The notes beneath the pieces were generated by a model that did not search any database, was not told the origin of the DNA, and saw nothing but the letters and a program-made list of their open reading frames with translations. A program made the translations under genes and the position numbers. From Myroides phaeus (lineage in GTDB: Bacteria; Bacteroidota; Bacteroidia; Flavobacteriales; Flavobacteriaceae), in NCBI RefSeq assembly GCF_900099675.1, contig NZ_FNDQ01000003.1, forward strand, positions 62,001 through 126,000: a stretch of 64,000 nucleotides of DNA, given 5' to 3'. This document shows positions 1-9,369 of the stretch, one piece after another. Positions within the stretch are counted from its first letter, which is position 1. Each line of letters opens with the position of its first letter.

Positions 1-59
1 TATGATTTTTCACCAATAACTAAAGGTTTTCTAATGGGTGCTTCGTAATGTGACGACAT
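1..59 (-). CDS. actC: ActC (NrfD-like) of alternative complex III, N-terminal fragment
   Basis: The reverse strand starts an open frame with ATG at 57-59 that reads MSSHYEAPIRKPLVIGEKS and runs off the left edge. This matches the start expected for ActC, the NrfD/PsrC-type quinol-binding membrane subunit that follows ActB. It lies 39 bases downstream of the actB stop on the same strand, so it is probably the third gene of the operon. Only 19 full codons are visible, so the call rests mainly on gene order and on the N-terminal motif. Confidence 0.8.
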   Translation of the reverse strand, partial: MSSHYEAPIRKPLVIGEKS

Positions 60-98
60 AATCCTTTATATGTTTCTTTAATTAATAATTCTTTTAAC

Positions 99-3000
99 TT
101 AGATATTTCTAACTTTTACGTGGTAGAAAACATTTGGTTTAGTACCAATGTGCTCTAACAAGTGGTAAGATCTATCAGACTCAGCTAATTTAGTAATTTC
201 TGATTCTTTATCGTTCACGTCTCCAAATACCATAGCTCCGCTTGAACAAGCTGCTGAACACGCAGTTTCAAATTCGTTTGCACGAACTGCTCTACCTTCA
301 TTCTTAGCTTTTAATACAGTTGCTTGTGTCATTTGAATACACATTGAACATTTTTCCATTACCCCTCTTGAACGAACTACTACGTCTGGGTTTAAAACCA
401 TACGTCCTAAATCATCATTCATGTGGTAATCAAACTCACTATTTTGAGCGTATAAGAACCAGTTGAAACGTCTTACTTTGTAAGGACAGTTATTAGCACA
501 GTATCTCGTACCAACACAACGGTTATATGCCATATGGTTTTGACCTTGACGACCGTGTGATGTAGCAGCTACTGGACATACAGTCTCACAAGGAGCGTGG
601 TTACAGTGCTGACACATAATTGGTTGGAAAGCTACTTGTGGATTATCAGCTGGGTGCTCCAAGCTTTGGAATGCCTCACGGTATTCTCCAAATCCTTGCG
701 TATTTTCTTTCAACTCAACATCTCCAGCGAATGTATCTTCAGATGAATAGTATCTATCAATACGCAACCAGTGCATATCTCTACTTCTTCTAACTTCAGA
801 TTTACCAACTACAGGTACGTTGTTTTCTGCATGACAAGAAATTACACAAGCACCACATCCAGTACAAGCATTCAAGTCAATCGATAAGTTAAAGTGGTGT
901 CCTACTGATCTATCAAATGATTCCCAGATATCAATGCTTGAAGCATTTACCTCTTGGTGGTCATAAGATACTTTTGGAAGAATATTCCACTCTTCTACAT
1001 CCTTCGTATTGAAGATCTCTAAAGTTGTATCTTTAACGATATCTCCTCTACTCATTAATGTATTTTGTAACTGAACACAAGCAAACTCGTGATCTCCACT
1101 TGCCTTAGCAATTGTTACATTTTGTACATTATTAAAGTTAGCATATAATTGGTATGCGTTTACACCAACTTGCATCTCTTCTTTTAATGCTGCTTTTTTA
1201 CCATATCCAAAAGCTAAACCTAACGTTTTAGGCGCTTGCCCTGGTTGGATTAAAGCAGGAACGTTTTCAAGCTTAACTCCGTTAACTTCTAAAGTAACAT
1301 AGCTACCATTTAAACCTCCGTTTGCAACGTGGTAATTTTTGATACCTAATTCTTCAGCGTCAACTCTTGCAATAGTTACGTAGTTATCCCAAGATACACG
1401 TGTAATTGGATCAGGGAACTCTTGTAACCAAGGGTTATTAGCTTGTTGTCCATCTCCCATTCCAGTTTTAGTGTATAACACTAATTCGAAATCTCCAGCT
1501 TTCTTAGCTTTAGCTAAATTAGCAGCAGCAGATGATAACTCGATGTTAGATGAAACTTTACCATTAGTACCAACAACAGCAAAACCATCGTGAACTAATT
1601 GGTTCCATGTTTTATCAGAAACTACAGATTTACCAACAGCTTTTACATAATCGTAGTAAGCTTCGTTGTTTCCACTCCACAATAATAAAGCGTCTTGGAA
1701 CTGTCTTGTTTCAAATAAAGGACGGATTGTAGGTTGCATAACTGAATAATGACCTTTTTTGATCATTACATCTCCCCAAGACTCTAAGTAGTGAGGTGCA
1801 GCAGCAGCGATAGTAGTAACTAAAGCAGTTTCGTCTTCTTTCAAAGAGAAAGTAACTGAAGTTTTTACTTTACCTAATCCAGCTACGAATGCAGCGCTAT
1901 CAGCCATTGTGTAAACTGGGTTTACTCCTGACATGATTAATGTATGAACATTACCAGCATTCATATCTTTAACAAGTTGTGCTACTTTAGCAGCATTACC
2001 TTGTCTAACGTATTTTGTTTGCTCTGGTAAGAAAGCTTCTGATTGTAATTTTTCATTGATAGCAAATACTACTAATTGAGCATCAACGTCATCAAGACCA
2101 GTTACAACAACACCTCTTGTACCAGCAGCTTTAAGTTGCTTAGCAGCTTTAGCGATTTCAGCATCATAAGCAGTAGCACTACTTGAAACTGAACCACCAA
2201 CGATTTCATTATATAACTTAACTAAAGCAGCTTTTTGTTCAGCTACAGTTAAAGGAATTCTAACGTCAGCATTAGCTCCAGCTAAAGACATATTTGCCTC
2301 CATTTGGATATGCTTAGACATTTTTCCGTTTTTAGGAATACGATTATTAGCGTAAGCTGCATCATATCCTCCTCCTTGCCAATCTCCTAAGAAATCTGCA
2401 CCAACAGAAACAATTACATCAGCATTAGCGAAATCGTAATCAGCTAATCCACGCGTTCCGTAAGCTTTTTCGTAAGCATCTGCAGCAGCAGAAGAAGAAA
2501 CAGCGTCATAAACAACGTGTTTAGCAGTTGGGTTAGCAGCGATAAACTCTGCAATTAATTTATCAGTTGATGGACTTGCCATTGTATTTGTTAACAATAC
2601 AACGTTTCCTCCACTTGATTTAGCATCTTGTAAACTTGCTTTTACTTTTAAATCAACCTCGTCCCAAGAAGCGTTCTTCCCTTCGATTTTTGGTTGCTTC
2701 AAACGTAAGCTATCATACATTGATAAAACTGATGCATTCACACGAGCATTAGCCCCTGAATATGCATTAGCAAGTTTATTGTTTTCAACTTTAATAGGAC
2801 GTCCTTCTCTTGTTTTGATCAAAACGTTCACAAAGTCAAATCCGTCTGCTACAGTCGTTGCATAATAATCTGCAACACCAGGAATGATTTCTTCTGGCTG
2901 AACTACATACGGAATAGATTTTACAACAGGTCCTTCACAAGCTGCTAATGTTGCCGCAGCAGTAGAGAAACCTACATATTTCAAAAAGTCTCGACGAGTT

Positions 3001-3149
3001 GTAGATGAAGAAGACAATGTTTCTTTGTCTCCAAGAAATTCGTTAGTAGGAATTTCGTCAACAAATTCATTGTTTCTTAGCGTCTCAACAATAGAACTAT
3101 TTTCATTCAGCTCCTCAACACTTTTCCAGTATTTTTTGTTTGATGCCAT
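99..3149 (-). CDS. actB: ActB, iron-sulfur subunit of alternative complex III
   Basis: This 1016-residue protein is a fusion typical of ActB in quinol:cytochrome c/cytochrome oxidase oxidoreductase. After about 50 soluble residues comes a twin-arginine signal (TRRDFLK, followed by an Ala-rich stretch), so export by Tat is expected. The large middle part resembles a molybdopterin oxidoreductase domain, which in ActB proteins carries no molybdenum cofactor. The C-terminal third is ferredoxin-like, with cysteine groups CTGCGAC (about residue 760), CQHCNHAPCETVCP, CVGTRYCANNCP and CSMC with CSAAC. These fit three 4Fe-4S clusters and one 3Fe-4S cluster. It follows actA by 37 bases and precedes actC. 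Confidence 0.95.
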   Translation of the reverse strand: MASNKKYWKSVEELNENSSIVETLRNNEFVDEIPTNEFLGDKETLSSSSTTRRDFLKYVGFSTAAATLAACEGPVVKSIPYVVQPEEIIPGVADYYATTVADGFDFVNVLIKTREGRPIKVENNKLANAYSGANARVNASVLSMYDSLRLKQPKIEGKNASWDEVDLKVKASLQDAKSSGGNVVLLTNTMASPSTDKLIAEFIAANPTAKHVVYDAVSSSAAADAYEKAYGTRGLADYDFANADVIVSVGADFLGDWQGGGYDAAYANNRIPKNGKMSKHIQMEANMSLAGANADVRIPLTVAEQKAALVKLYNEIVGGSVSSSATAYDAEIAKAAKQLKAAGTRGVVVTGLDDVDAQLVVFAINEKLQSEAFLPEQTKYVRQGNAAKVAQLVKDMNAGNVHTLIMSGVNPVYTMADSAAFVAGLGKVKTSVTFSLKEDETALVTTIAAAAPHYLESWGDVMIKKGHYSVMQPTIRPLFETRQFQDALLLWSGNNEAYYDYVKAVGKSVVSDKTWNQLVHDGFAVVGTNGKVSSNIELSSAAANLAKAKKAGDFELVLYTKTGMGDGQQANNPWLQEFPDPITRVSWDNYVTIARVDAEELGIKNYHVANGGLNGSYVTLEVNGVKLENVPALIQPGQAPKTLGLAFGYGKKAALKEEMQVGVNAYQLYANFNNVQNVTIAKASGDHEFACVQLQNTLMSRGDIVKDTTLEIFNTKDVEEWNILPKVSYDHQEVNASSIDIWESFDRSVGHHFNLSIDLNACTGCGACVISCHAENNVPVVGKSEVRRSRDMHWLRIDRYYSSEDTFAGDVELKENTQGFGEYREAFQSLEHPADNPQVAFQPIMCQHCNHAPCETVCPVAATSHGRQGQNHMAYNRCVGTRYCANNCPYKVRRFNWFLYAQNSEFDYHMNDDLGRMVLNPDVVVRSRGVMEKCSMCIQMTQATVLKAKNEGRAVRANEFETACSAACSSGAMVFGDVNDKESEITKLAESDRSYHLLEHIGTKPNVFYHVKVRNI

Positions 3150-3186
3150 TGTATATATATATTAGCTTCTTATTCTTAAATAATTA

Positions 3187-4470
3187 TTAATAGTGACATT
3201 TACCACACTCTAATCCACCCATTTGAGCTACTGTCAATTTCTCAACACCGTATTTCTCAGATAATTCTTTGTGAATTTTTGCGTAATACTCGTTGTCAGC
3301 TAACTTAACGTCAGTTTTTCTGTGACAGTCAATACACCATCCCATTGTTAATGGAGAGTGTTGTCTCATAATTTCCATTTCTTCAACTGGACCGTGACAA
3401 GTTTGACATTCTAAACCTGCAACATTCACGTGTTGAGAGTGGTTGTAGTATACAAAGTCAGGTAAATTGTGAATTCTAACCCATTTAACTGGTTTTTCTT
3501 TTCCAGTATATTTCTGAGCTGAAGCATCCCAACCTACTGCGTCATACAATTTTTGAATTTCACCTGAGTAAAATTCTGGTGTGTACTTACCGTAATCTAC
3601 ACCCTCATCTCCTGTAAATTCATTAATGTTTTTATGACAGTTCATACAAACATTCAAAGATGGAATTCCTGATGTTTTACTAGATCTCGCTGAAGAGTGA
3701 CAGTATTTACAATCAATACCATTATCACCAGCGTGAATTTTGTGAGAGAAATGGATAGGCTGTACTGGCTCATACCCTTTATCAACACCAATCTGCATCA
3801 TAAATCCATAAGCGAACCATGAACCTATTAATACAAAAACAATAGTAGAAACAATTACTAAGAATTGATTCTTAACGAATGCTTTACACAATGGAACTGT
3901 TTGACGTACTTCTTCAGTCAATCCATTAGCTTCAACAACCTTGTTTAATACCTTCTTAACGAAGAACAACATTGTTACTAATAGCATCAACACAACAACT
4001 AAAGCACCTAAAACAACAACGTTAGAAACATTATCACTGCTTCCTCCTCCTTGTTGTCCTGCAGCAGCACCTGCTACAGCAGCTTTAGGCTCTGCTTTTT
4101 GCTCTGACGTATAAGCTAAAATGTCATCAATATCCCCATCAGATAAACCTGGGAAGTCATTCATGACAATCTTATTCCAGTCATTAAAAAGCTTTACAGC
4201 CGTTGCATCTCCTGACTTAATAAGAGACGAACTACTTTTAATCCACTTGTGAAGCCATTCAACATCACCATCGTGACGTTCAACTACTCCTCGAAGAGCT
4301 GGACCAGTAGCATTTCCATCTAACTTATGACAAGCCGCACAGTTAGAATTAAACAATTCCTTACCTTTTGCTGCATCTTGAGCAAACGAAATTGTAGTAA
4401 ACGATAGCATTAACGCTAAACAAAAGAATAAAATCTTTGAAAACGAATTATGGTTACCCACTTTTTTCAT
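3187..4470 (-). CDS. actA: ActA, multihaem cytochrome c subunit of alternative complex III
   Basis: The 427-residue protein starts with a signal peptide ending near residue 31. Six CxxCH haem motifs are visible: one at residues 44-48 in a separate N-terminal cytochrome c domain, and five (CKYCH, CMNCH, CQTCH, CIDCH, CGKCH) in the C-terminal half. The last lies one residue from the C-terminus. Two membrane segments (about 150-172 and 205-225) separate the halves. ActA is known as a pentahaem cytochrome that passes quinol electrons to cytochrome oxidase, so the extra N-terminal haem domain looks like a fusion, perhaps of an ActE-like module. First gene of the act operon. Confidence 0.92.
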   Translation of the reverse strand: MKKVGNHNSFSKILFFCLALMLSFTTISFAQDAAKGKELFNSNCAACHKLDGNATGPALRGVVERHDGDVEWLHKWIKSSSSLIKSGDATAVKLFNDWNKIVMNDFPGLSDGDIDDILAYTSEQKAEPKAAVAGAAAGQQGGGSSDNVSNVVVLGALVVVLMLLVTMLFFVKKVLNKVVEANGLTEEVRQTVPLCKAFVKNQFLVIVSTIVFVLIGSWFAYGFMMQIGVDKGYEPVQPIHFSHKIHAGDNGIDCKYCHSSARSSKTSGIPSLNVCMNCHKNINEFTGDEGVDYGKYTPEFYSGEIQKLYDAVGWDASAQKYTGKEKPVKWVRIHNLPDFVYYNHSQHVNVAGLECQTCHGPVEEMEIMRQHSPLTMGWCIDCHRKTDVKLADNEYYAKIHKELSEKYGVEKLTVAQMGGLECGKCHY

Positions 4471-4556
4471 AGTTATAAAATGATTTTCAACTAAACTTGG
4501 TCTTATTTAACAGCCAATTAGACCGCTATCTTATACACCTTATTTACAAACTCCGA

Positions 4557-4564
4557 CAAAAATA
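4557..4564 (-). promoter_or_regulatory. Putative -7 box for the act operon
   Basis: The reverse strand reads TATTTTTG, matching the Bacteroidota TAnnTTTG box, about 87 bases before the actA ATG. No well-spaced -33 TTG is evident, so this is tentative. Confidence 0.4.
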
Positions 4565-4661
4565 CAATTTATGACTTACTCTTAAAACCTTTACAGTCGT
4601 TAATACATAATTTATACACGTTCTAAATAGGTAAAAATAAGGGCATTTTCAAGAATATTTG

Positions 4662-4669
4662 TAATTTTG
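4662..4669 (+). promoter_or_regulatory. Promoter -7 box of the SPOR-domain gene
   Basis: TAATTTTG matches TAnnTTTG and lies 18 bases before the ATG at 4688. It covers the upstream in-frame TTG at 4667, so that TTG cannot be the start codon if this promoter is used. Confidence 0.6.
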
Positions 4670-4687
4670 TCCAAATCACTATTCATT

Positions 4688-5068
4688 ATGAGAATTTTAA
4701 GAATTTTTATCGCCTTAACTCTTATACTAATTACTAATAACACAATTAGTGCTCAAAGTAAAAATACAGTAATAAATGAGCCTGTGGCTATAAAAGAGTT
4801 AGTTAACAAGAAAAAACAGGTTAATACTTCTACAATTGTCAATGACAAATACAAAATTCAGATTTTTTATGGAAAAAACTCTGATGCAAATGCCGCTATT
4901 TCAAGATTTAAAAGAAGCTTCCCTTCAACTAATGCAACTATAATTTACACTAACCCTTCTTATAAAGTTTTGGTCGGAAATTATAAAACAAGATTGGACG
5001 CAGAGAGAAACTTGAAAATAATTCAAAAAGAATTTGACAACGCTTTACTTATATACCCTGGTAAATAA
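4688..5068 (+). CDS. Secreted SPOR-domain protein
   Basis: This 126-residue protein has a signal peptide (cleavage after ISAQ, near residue 23), a short polar linker and a C-terminal SPOR domain beginning around YKIQIFYG and ending near LLIYPGK. SPOR domains bind denuded septal peptidoglycan glycans, so a periplasmic role in cell-wall or division biology is inferred. I chose ATG 4688 over the in-frame TTG at 4667 because the signal peptide fits and the TTG lies inside a good -7 box. It is a single gene, divergent from actA and closed by a strong terminator. No catalytic domain is present. Confidence 0.85.
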   Translation: MRILRIFIALTLILITNNTISAQSKNTVINEPVAIKELVNKKKQVNTSTIVNDKYKIQIFYGKNSDANAAISRFKRSFPSTNATIIYTNPSYKVLVGNYKTRLDAERNLKIIQKEFDNALLIYPGK

Positions 5069-5093
5069 GTAATAACTACATTTTAATAGAAAA

Positions 5094-5122
5094 GGCGACA
5101 AACGTATGTTTGTCGCCTTTTT
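5094..5122 (+). terminator. Rho-independent terminator of the SPOR gene
   Basis: Perfect 10-bp stem GGCGACAAAC with a 4-base loop (GTAT), followed by TTTTT. Confidence 0.92.
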
Positions 5123-5438
5123 CATTTTACTTTCTCTACTTCTCTATTTCCTAATGACCCGTACTGAAATAACTGTACAGTATAAAACAGGATTATCAAC
5201 TATAACTGTATAGCTATAGTAGGACGAGGCATAATTTTTACATATCATTTAAATAGTGCTTGTATAGTGTATGTATACTCTATGTATAGTGGTTGTATAC
5301 TTTTTATGTAAAAATATACAATGACTGTAGAAGCACTAAACATAAAATATACAAACACCAAAAATAACATTCGCAAAAAATGTTTTATCGATCAAGATAA
5401 CTTCTACTATACAATCAAAGTGTATAAAATAAAAAGAC
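5123..5438. other. Gene-free stretch between two terminators, with GTATA repeats
   Basis: No convincing gene lies between the SPOR terminator and the leuS terminator. The stretch holds four tandem 11-base units with GTATA in the same phase (5259-5302), inverted TATACAA copies at 5315, 5348 and 5408, and the palindromes ACTGTACAGT (5172-5181) and TATAGCTATA nearby. A 57-codon frame from ATG 5321 runs into the leuS terminator and is not called as a gene. Confidence 0.6.
5259..5302. repeat. Four tandem 11-bp units centred on GTATA
   Basis: Units are cttGTATAGTG, tatGTATACTC, tatGTATAGTG and gttGTATACTT, each exactly 11 bases. The spacing is close to one helical turn, so the units face the same side of DNA. 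A protein-binding array is an inference. Confidence 0.7.
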
Positions 5439-5473
5439 AAAAAAAGAGCCCTTGGCAAAACACCAAGGGCTCT
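5439..5473 (-). terminator. Rho-independent terminator of leuS
   Basis: 11-bp stem AGAGCCCTTGG/CCAAGGGCTCT with a 7-base loop; the minus-strand transcript then enters seven T residues. Confidence 0.92.
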
Positions 5474-5496
5474 TCTGATATAATAGTTGATTAATA

Positions 5497-8310
5497 CTAT
5501 CCTACTAAATTGATAATCTTACCTGGAACAATAATAATCTTTTTAGGTTCTCTTCCTCCTAATTGTGCAATAGTTCTTTCGTCTGCTAATACAGCTTCTT
5601 GAATTTGCTCTTGTGTTAAGTCTAAAGGCAACTCTATTTTGAAACGCATTTTCCCGTTAAACGAAACTGGGTATTCTTTAGAACTCTCAACTAAAAATTC
5701 TGGTTTAAATATTGGGAACTCAGCTTCTGAAACAGAAGTTGTATTTCCTAACATTGACCATAACTCTTCTGCAATATGTGGTGCATACGGAGCAACTAAT
5801 ATCGCTAATGGTTCAAGAATAGCTTTGTGGTGACATTTTTGTTGAGATAATTCATTCACACAAATCATAAATTGAGAAACAGATGTATTAAATGAGAAGT
5901 TCTCAATATCTTCTGTTACTTTCTTAATTGTCTTGTGTAATGATTTAAGCATATCTGCACTTGGTGCTTCATCTACTACCACAACTCCATTGTCATCTGC
6001 ATATAATCTCCACAATTTTTTCAAGAATCCAGCAACTCCAGAAATACCTGCAGTATTCCACGGCTTAGCTTGTTCTAATGGTCCTAAGAACATTTCATAT
6101 AAACGCAACGTATCTGCTCCATATTCGTTACAAATATCATCTGGATTTACAACATTGAAGTAAGACTTTGACATCTTTTCTACTTCGTGCCCTACAATAT
6201 ACTTACCGTTTGCATTTAAGATAAATTCAGCATTTGCGTAGTCTGGACGCCATTGTTTAAAAGCTTCTGTATCTAATTCAGATGAAGAGTTCACTAATCC
6301 TACGTATGCGTATAATTGTTGTACTTTTTCATCTTTAATCATATCCTTAGAGATAAAAGTATTTGTTCCATCAATGCGGTAAACAAAGGCAGAAGTACCT
6401 AAAATCATCCCTTGGTTAATCATTTTCTTAAACGGTTCTTCTGTTGGCGCAACACCAATATCTTTTAAGAACTTATTCCAAAAACGACTATATAACAAGT
6501 GTCCTGTTGCGTGTTCGCTACCCCCAATATACAAGTCAACATTTTGCCAGTATTTCAATGCTTCTTCTGATGCAATATCTTCTGTATTTGAAGGATCCAT
6601 ATAACGCATCCAATACCACGAAGAACCTGCCCAACCTGGCATTGTATTTAATTCTAATGGAAAAATTGTTTTCTCATCAATTAAAGCGTTATCTACTACT
6701 TTATTATTTACAGTATCCCACGCCCATACATTTGCATTTCCTAATGGCGGTTGACCATCTTCTGTTGGCAAATACTTTTCAACTTCAGGTAAAACGATTG
6801 GCAAATGTTTGTTGTCAATCATCTTAGGCAACCCATTTACATAGTAAACTGGGAATGGCTCTCCCCAATAACGTTGACGAGAGAAAACAGCATCGCGTAA
6901 ACGATAATTCGTTTTTCCTGCTCCTTTTCCTAATTCTTCTAAAGCAGCAATAACTTTTGCTGTAGCTTCTTTATATCCTAATCCATTTAAGAAATCAGAA
7001 TTTTCAAGTACAAATCCTTCTTTTTCAGCAAATGCTTCTTCTGAAATGTCTTGATTAAATATGTTTTTAATTGGAATATTAAAGTGTTTTGCAAATGCAT
7101 AATCACGACTATCTCCTGCAGGAACTGCCATAACCGCACCTGTACCATAACCAGCTAATACGTAATCCCCAATCCAAATTTCAATTGGTTCTTTTGTAAA
7201 AGGGTGTTCTGCATATGCCCCTGTAAATACACCTGAAATTGTTTTAACATCAGCCATACGATCGCGCTCACTTCTTTTAGAAGTTGCTTCTATATAAGCC
7301 TCAACTTGAGCTTTTTGCTCTGGTGTAGTAATTTTCATCACTAAGTCGTGCTCTGGAGCTAAAGTCATAAAACTTACACCAAATACAGTGTCAGGACGAG
7401 TTGTAAACACTTCTATTGTGTCTTCTCCTTCTTTTAAGTTAAAAGTAATTGAAGCTCCAACAGATTTACCAATCCAGTTACGTTGACTTTCTTTAATACT
7501 TTCTGTCCAATCTAACGTGTCTAATCCTTGTAATAAACGTTCAGCATAAGCAGAAATACGCATACTCCATTGCTTCATTTTTTTACGCACAACAGGATGT
7601 CCTCCACGCTCAGATAAACCATCTTTTATTTCGTCATTAGCTAAAACAGTTCCTAAAGCTGGACACCAGTTTACTTCTGTTTCTGCTAAATATGTTAATC
7701 TATATTGTAAAAGCACCGTTTCTTTTTTGTCTGCAGTAAGCGCATTCCACTCATCTGCTGAGAACACAGCGATATTATCTGCACATACTGCCTCTACATT
7801 TGCATTACCTTCTTTCTCAAAAACAGCAACTAAAGACGCAATAGATTCAGCCTTATCAGTAGCTTTATTGTACCAAGAGTTAAACAATTGGATAAAAATC
7901 CATTGTGTATGCTTGTAATAGTCAGCATTTGATGTACGTACTTCACGACTCCAATCAAAAGAAAAACCAATCTTATCAAGCTGTTCTCTATAACGAGTAA
8001 TGTTAACATCTGTTGTCACTGCAGGATGTTGTCCAGTTTGAATAGCATACTGCTCAGCAGGTAAACCAAAACTATCATAACCTTGTGGGTGTAGTACATT
8101 AAACCCTTTATGACGTTTGTAACGAGCAAAAATATCCGATGCAATGTACCCAAGAGGGTGACCTACGTGTAGTCCTGCTCCAGATGGATAAGGAAACATA
8201 TCTAACACATAATACTTTGGCTTGTCTGATTCATTTTCAGTTTTGAAAGTTTGATTTTCTCTCCAAATTTTTTGCCACTTAGCTTCAATTTCGTTTGGAT
8301 TATATTTCAT
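5497..8310 (-). CDS. leuS: Leucyl-tRNA synthetase
   Basis: This cytoplasmic class I synthetase charges tRNA-Leu with leucine. The HIGH-type motif is HVGH (residues 48-51) and the KMSKS motif is EKMSKSYFN. The connective-peptide editing domain is recognisable from the TTRPDT sequence. I start at ATG 8308-8310 (MKYNPNEIEAKW), the family-typical N-terminus; an upstream in-frame ATG would add 12 atypical residues. At 937 residues it is longer than the roughly 860 of the E. coli enzyme, mostly through about 58 extra residues (150-208) between HTQWIF and the VNWCP segment. It is transcribed alone and ends at a strong terminator. Confidence 0.97.
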   Translation of the reverse strand: MKYNPNEIEAKWQKIWRENQTFKTENESDKPKYYVLDMFPYPSGAGLHVGHPLGYIASDIFARYKRHKGFNVLHPQGYDSFGLPAEQYAIQTGQHPAVTTDVNITRYREQLDKIGFSFDWSREVRTSNADYYKHTQWIFIQLFNSWYNKATDKAESIASLVAVFEKEGNANVEAVCADNIAVFSADEWNALTADKKETVLLQYRLTYLAETEVNWCPALGTVLANDEIKDGLSERGGHPVVRKKMKQWSMRISAYAERLLQGLDTLDWTESIKESQRNWIGKSVGASITFNLKEGEDTIEVFTTRPDTVFGVSFMTLAPEHDLVMKITTPEQKAQVEAYIEATSKRSERDRMADVKTISGVFTGAYAEHPFTKEPIEIWIGDYVLAGYGTGAVMAVPAGDSRDYAFAKHFNIPIKNIFNQDISEEAFAEKEGFVLENSDFLNGLGYKEATAKVIAALEELGKGAGKTNYRLRDAVFSRQRYWGEPFPVYYVNGLPKMIDNKHLPIVLPEVEKYLPTEDGQPPLGNANVWAWDTVNNKVVDNALIDEKTIFPLELNTMPGWAGSSWYWMRYMDPSNTEDIASEEALKYWQNVDLYIGGSEHATGHLLYSRFWNKFLKDIGVAPTEEPFKKMINQGMILGTSAFVYRIDGTNTFISKDMIKDEKVQQLYAYVGLVNSSSELDTEAFKQWRPDYANAEFILNANGKYIVGHEVEKMSKSYFNVVNPDDICNEYGADTLRLYEMFLGPLEQAKPWNTAGISGVAGFLKKLWRLYADDNGVVVVDEAPSADMLKSLHKTIKKVTEDIENFSFNTSVSQFMICVNELSQQKCHHKAILEPLAILVAPYAPHIAEELWSMLGNTTSVSEAEFPIFKPEFLVESSKEYPVSFNGKMRFKIELPLDLTQEQIQEAVLADERTIAQLGGREPKKIIIVPGKIINLVG

Positions 8311-8485
8311 ACTATTTAAATATATAATTCTATTCAACAATCTCATTTAGTGCTCCGATTATACGAAAAACCACGTCAATTCACGCAAAAATAAACTATA
8401 TTTATAACAATTAGAAAACTTTAATCGTTATTGTCTTAATAAAAACATTTTTGTTTGCTATTTTTACGCACTTAAATTCTAATCT

Positions 8486-9367
8486 ATGGCTAGTTCGTAC
8501 GAAAAATACCAAAAACGAAAATTACTTTCGTCTTATTTTTCAGTCATTCTCAGTATTTTCTTGGTTCTCTTTTTGTTAGGGAGCCTAAGTTTATTCGTTA
8601 TTAACTCTAAAAAAATCTCCGATAATTTTAGAGAAAACATTCCTATGACAATATTTTTTGAGTCAAATACAGCTAAAGCTGACTTAGATAAGTTTGACAA
8701 CAAACTTTCTACAGTGGAATACGTAAAAGATTACACATTTGTTTCTAAAGAAGAAGCAGCTATTAGTCACAAAGAAACTCTTGGTGAAGATTTTGTTGAG
8801 TTCTTAGGGTTTAACCCTTTACAAGACTCTTTCGACTTACACCTTAAAGGTGATTATGTTGTAAAAGACAGCATTGATAACATTATCAAAGAATTACAGA
8901 CTATAAAATCTGTAAGCGATATTACTTATGACAAACAATTAGTTGATCTTGTTAACGATAATATTAAAAAAATAACTAATTGGGTTTTAATTGCTGCTGG
9001 GATATTGACTATTATCTCGATGTTATTAATTAACAGTTCATTGCGATTATTAATTTTCTCAAGTAGATTTACTATCAAAACTATGCAGATGGTGGGCGCA
9101 ACAAAACGCTTTATCAGAAGACCTTTTATTTGGCATAGTATGAAACTTGGTTTTATTGGTTCTTTTTTAGCTATCGGAGCTATTGTAGGACTAACTTTTT
9201 ATATTGACAATAAATTCCCAGATTTAAATATTAATCCTACTGAAGATTATATTCCTCTTGTAGTAGTTGGTCTTGGTATTTTTATCTTAGGTACTATTAT
9301 CACAAGTATTAGCACATTTTTTGCGACTCAGAGATTTTTAAACCTTAAATCAGATGAACTTTATTAA
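8486..9367 (+). CDS. ftsX: Cell division protein FtsX
   Basis: This 293-residue membrane protein has the FtsX layout: a cytoplasmic N-terminus, TM1 near residues 15-38, a large extracytoplasmic domain (about 40-160), then three TM segments in the C-terminal half with the FtsX/permease fold. FtsX pairs with the ATPase FtsE to control septal peptidoglycan hydrolases. No ftsE is in this window, which is common in this phylum. It starts a run of four same-strand genes (ftsX, DUF3098, uppP, truB) with gaps of 15 bases or less, so an envelope-related operon is likely. Confidence 0.93.
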   Translation: MASSYEKYQKRKLLSSYFSVILSIFLVLFLLGSLSLFVINSKKISDNFRENIPMTIFFESNTAKADLDKFDNKLSTVEYVKDYTFVSKEEAAISHKETLGEDFVEFLGFNPLQDSFDLHLKGDYVVKDSIDNIIKELQTIKSVSDITYDKQLVDLVNDNIKKITNWVLIAAGILTIISMLLINSSLRLLIFSSRFTIKTMQMVGATKRFIRRPFIWHSMKLGFIGSFLAIGAIVGLTFYIDNKFPDLNINPTEDYIPLVVVGLGIFILGTIITSISTFFATQRFLNLKSDELY

Positions 9368-9369
9368 TT

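Noticed and set aside
4667..4687. Upstream TTG start for the SPOR gene
   Set aside because: The TTG lies inside the TAATTTTG promoter box, and the residues it adds disrupt the signal peptide.
5321..5494. 57-residue frame starting MTVEALNIKY
   Set aside because: The last third is encoded by the leuS terminator hairpin and there is no clear -7 box at a suitable distance, so it is probably a chance frame.
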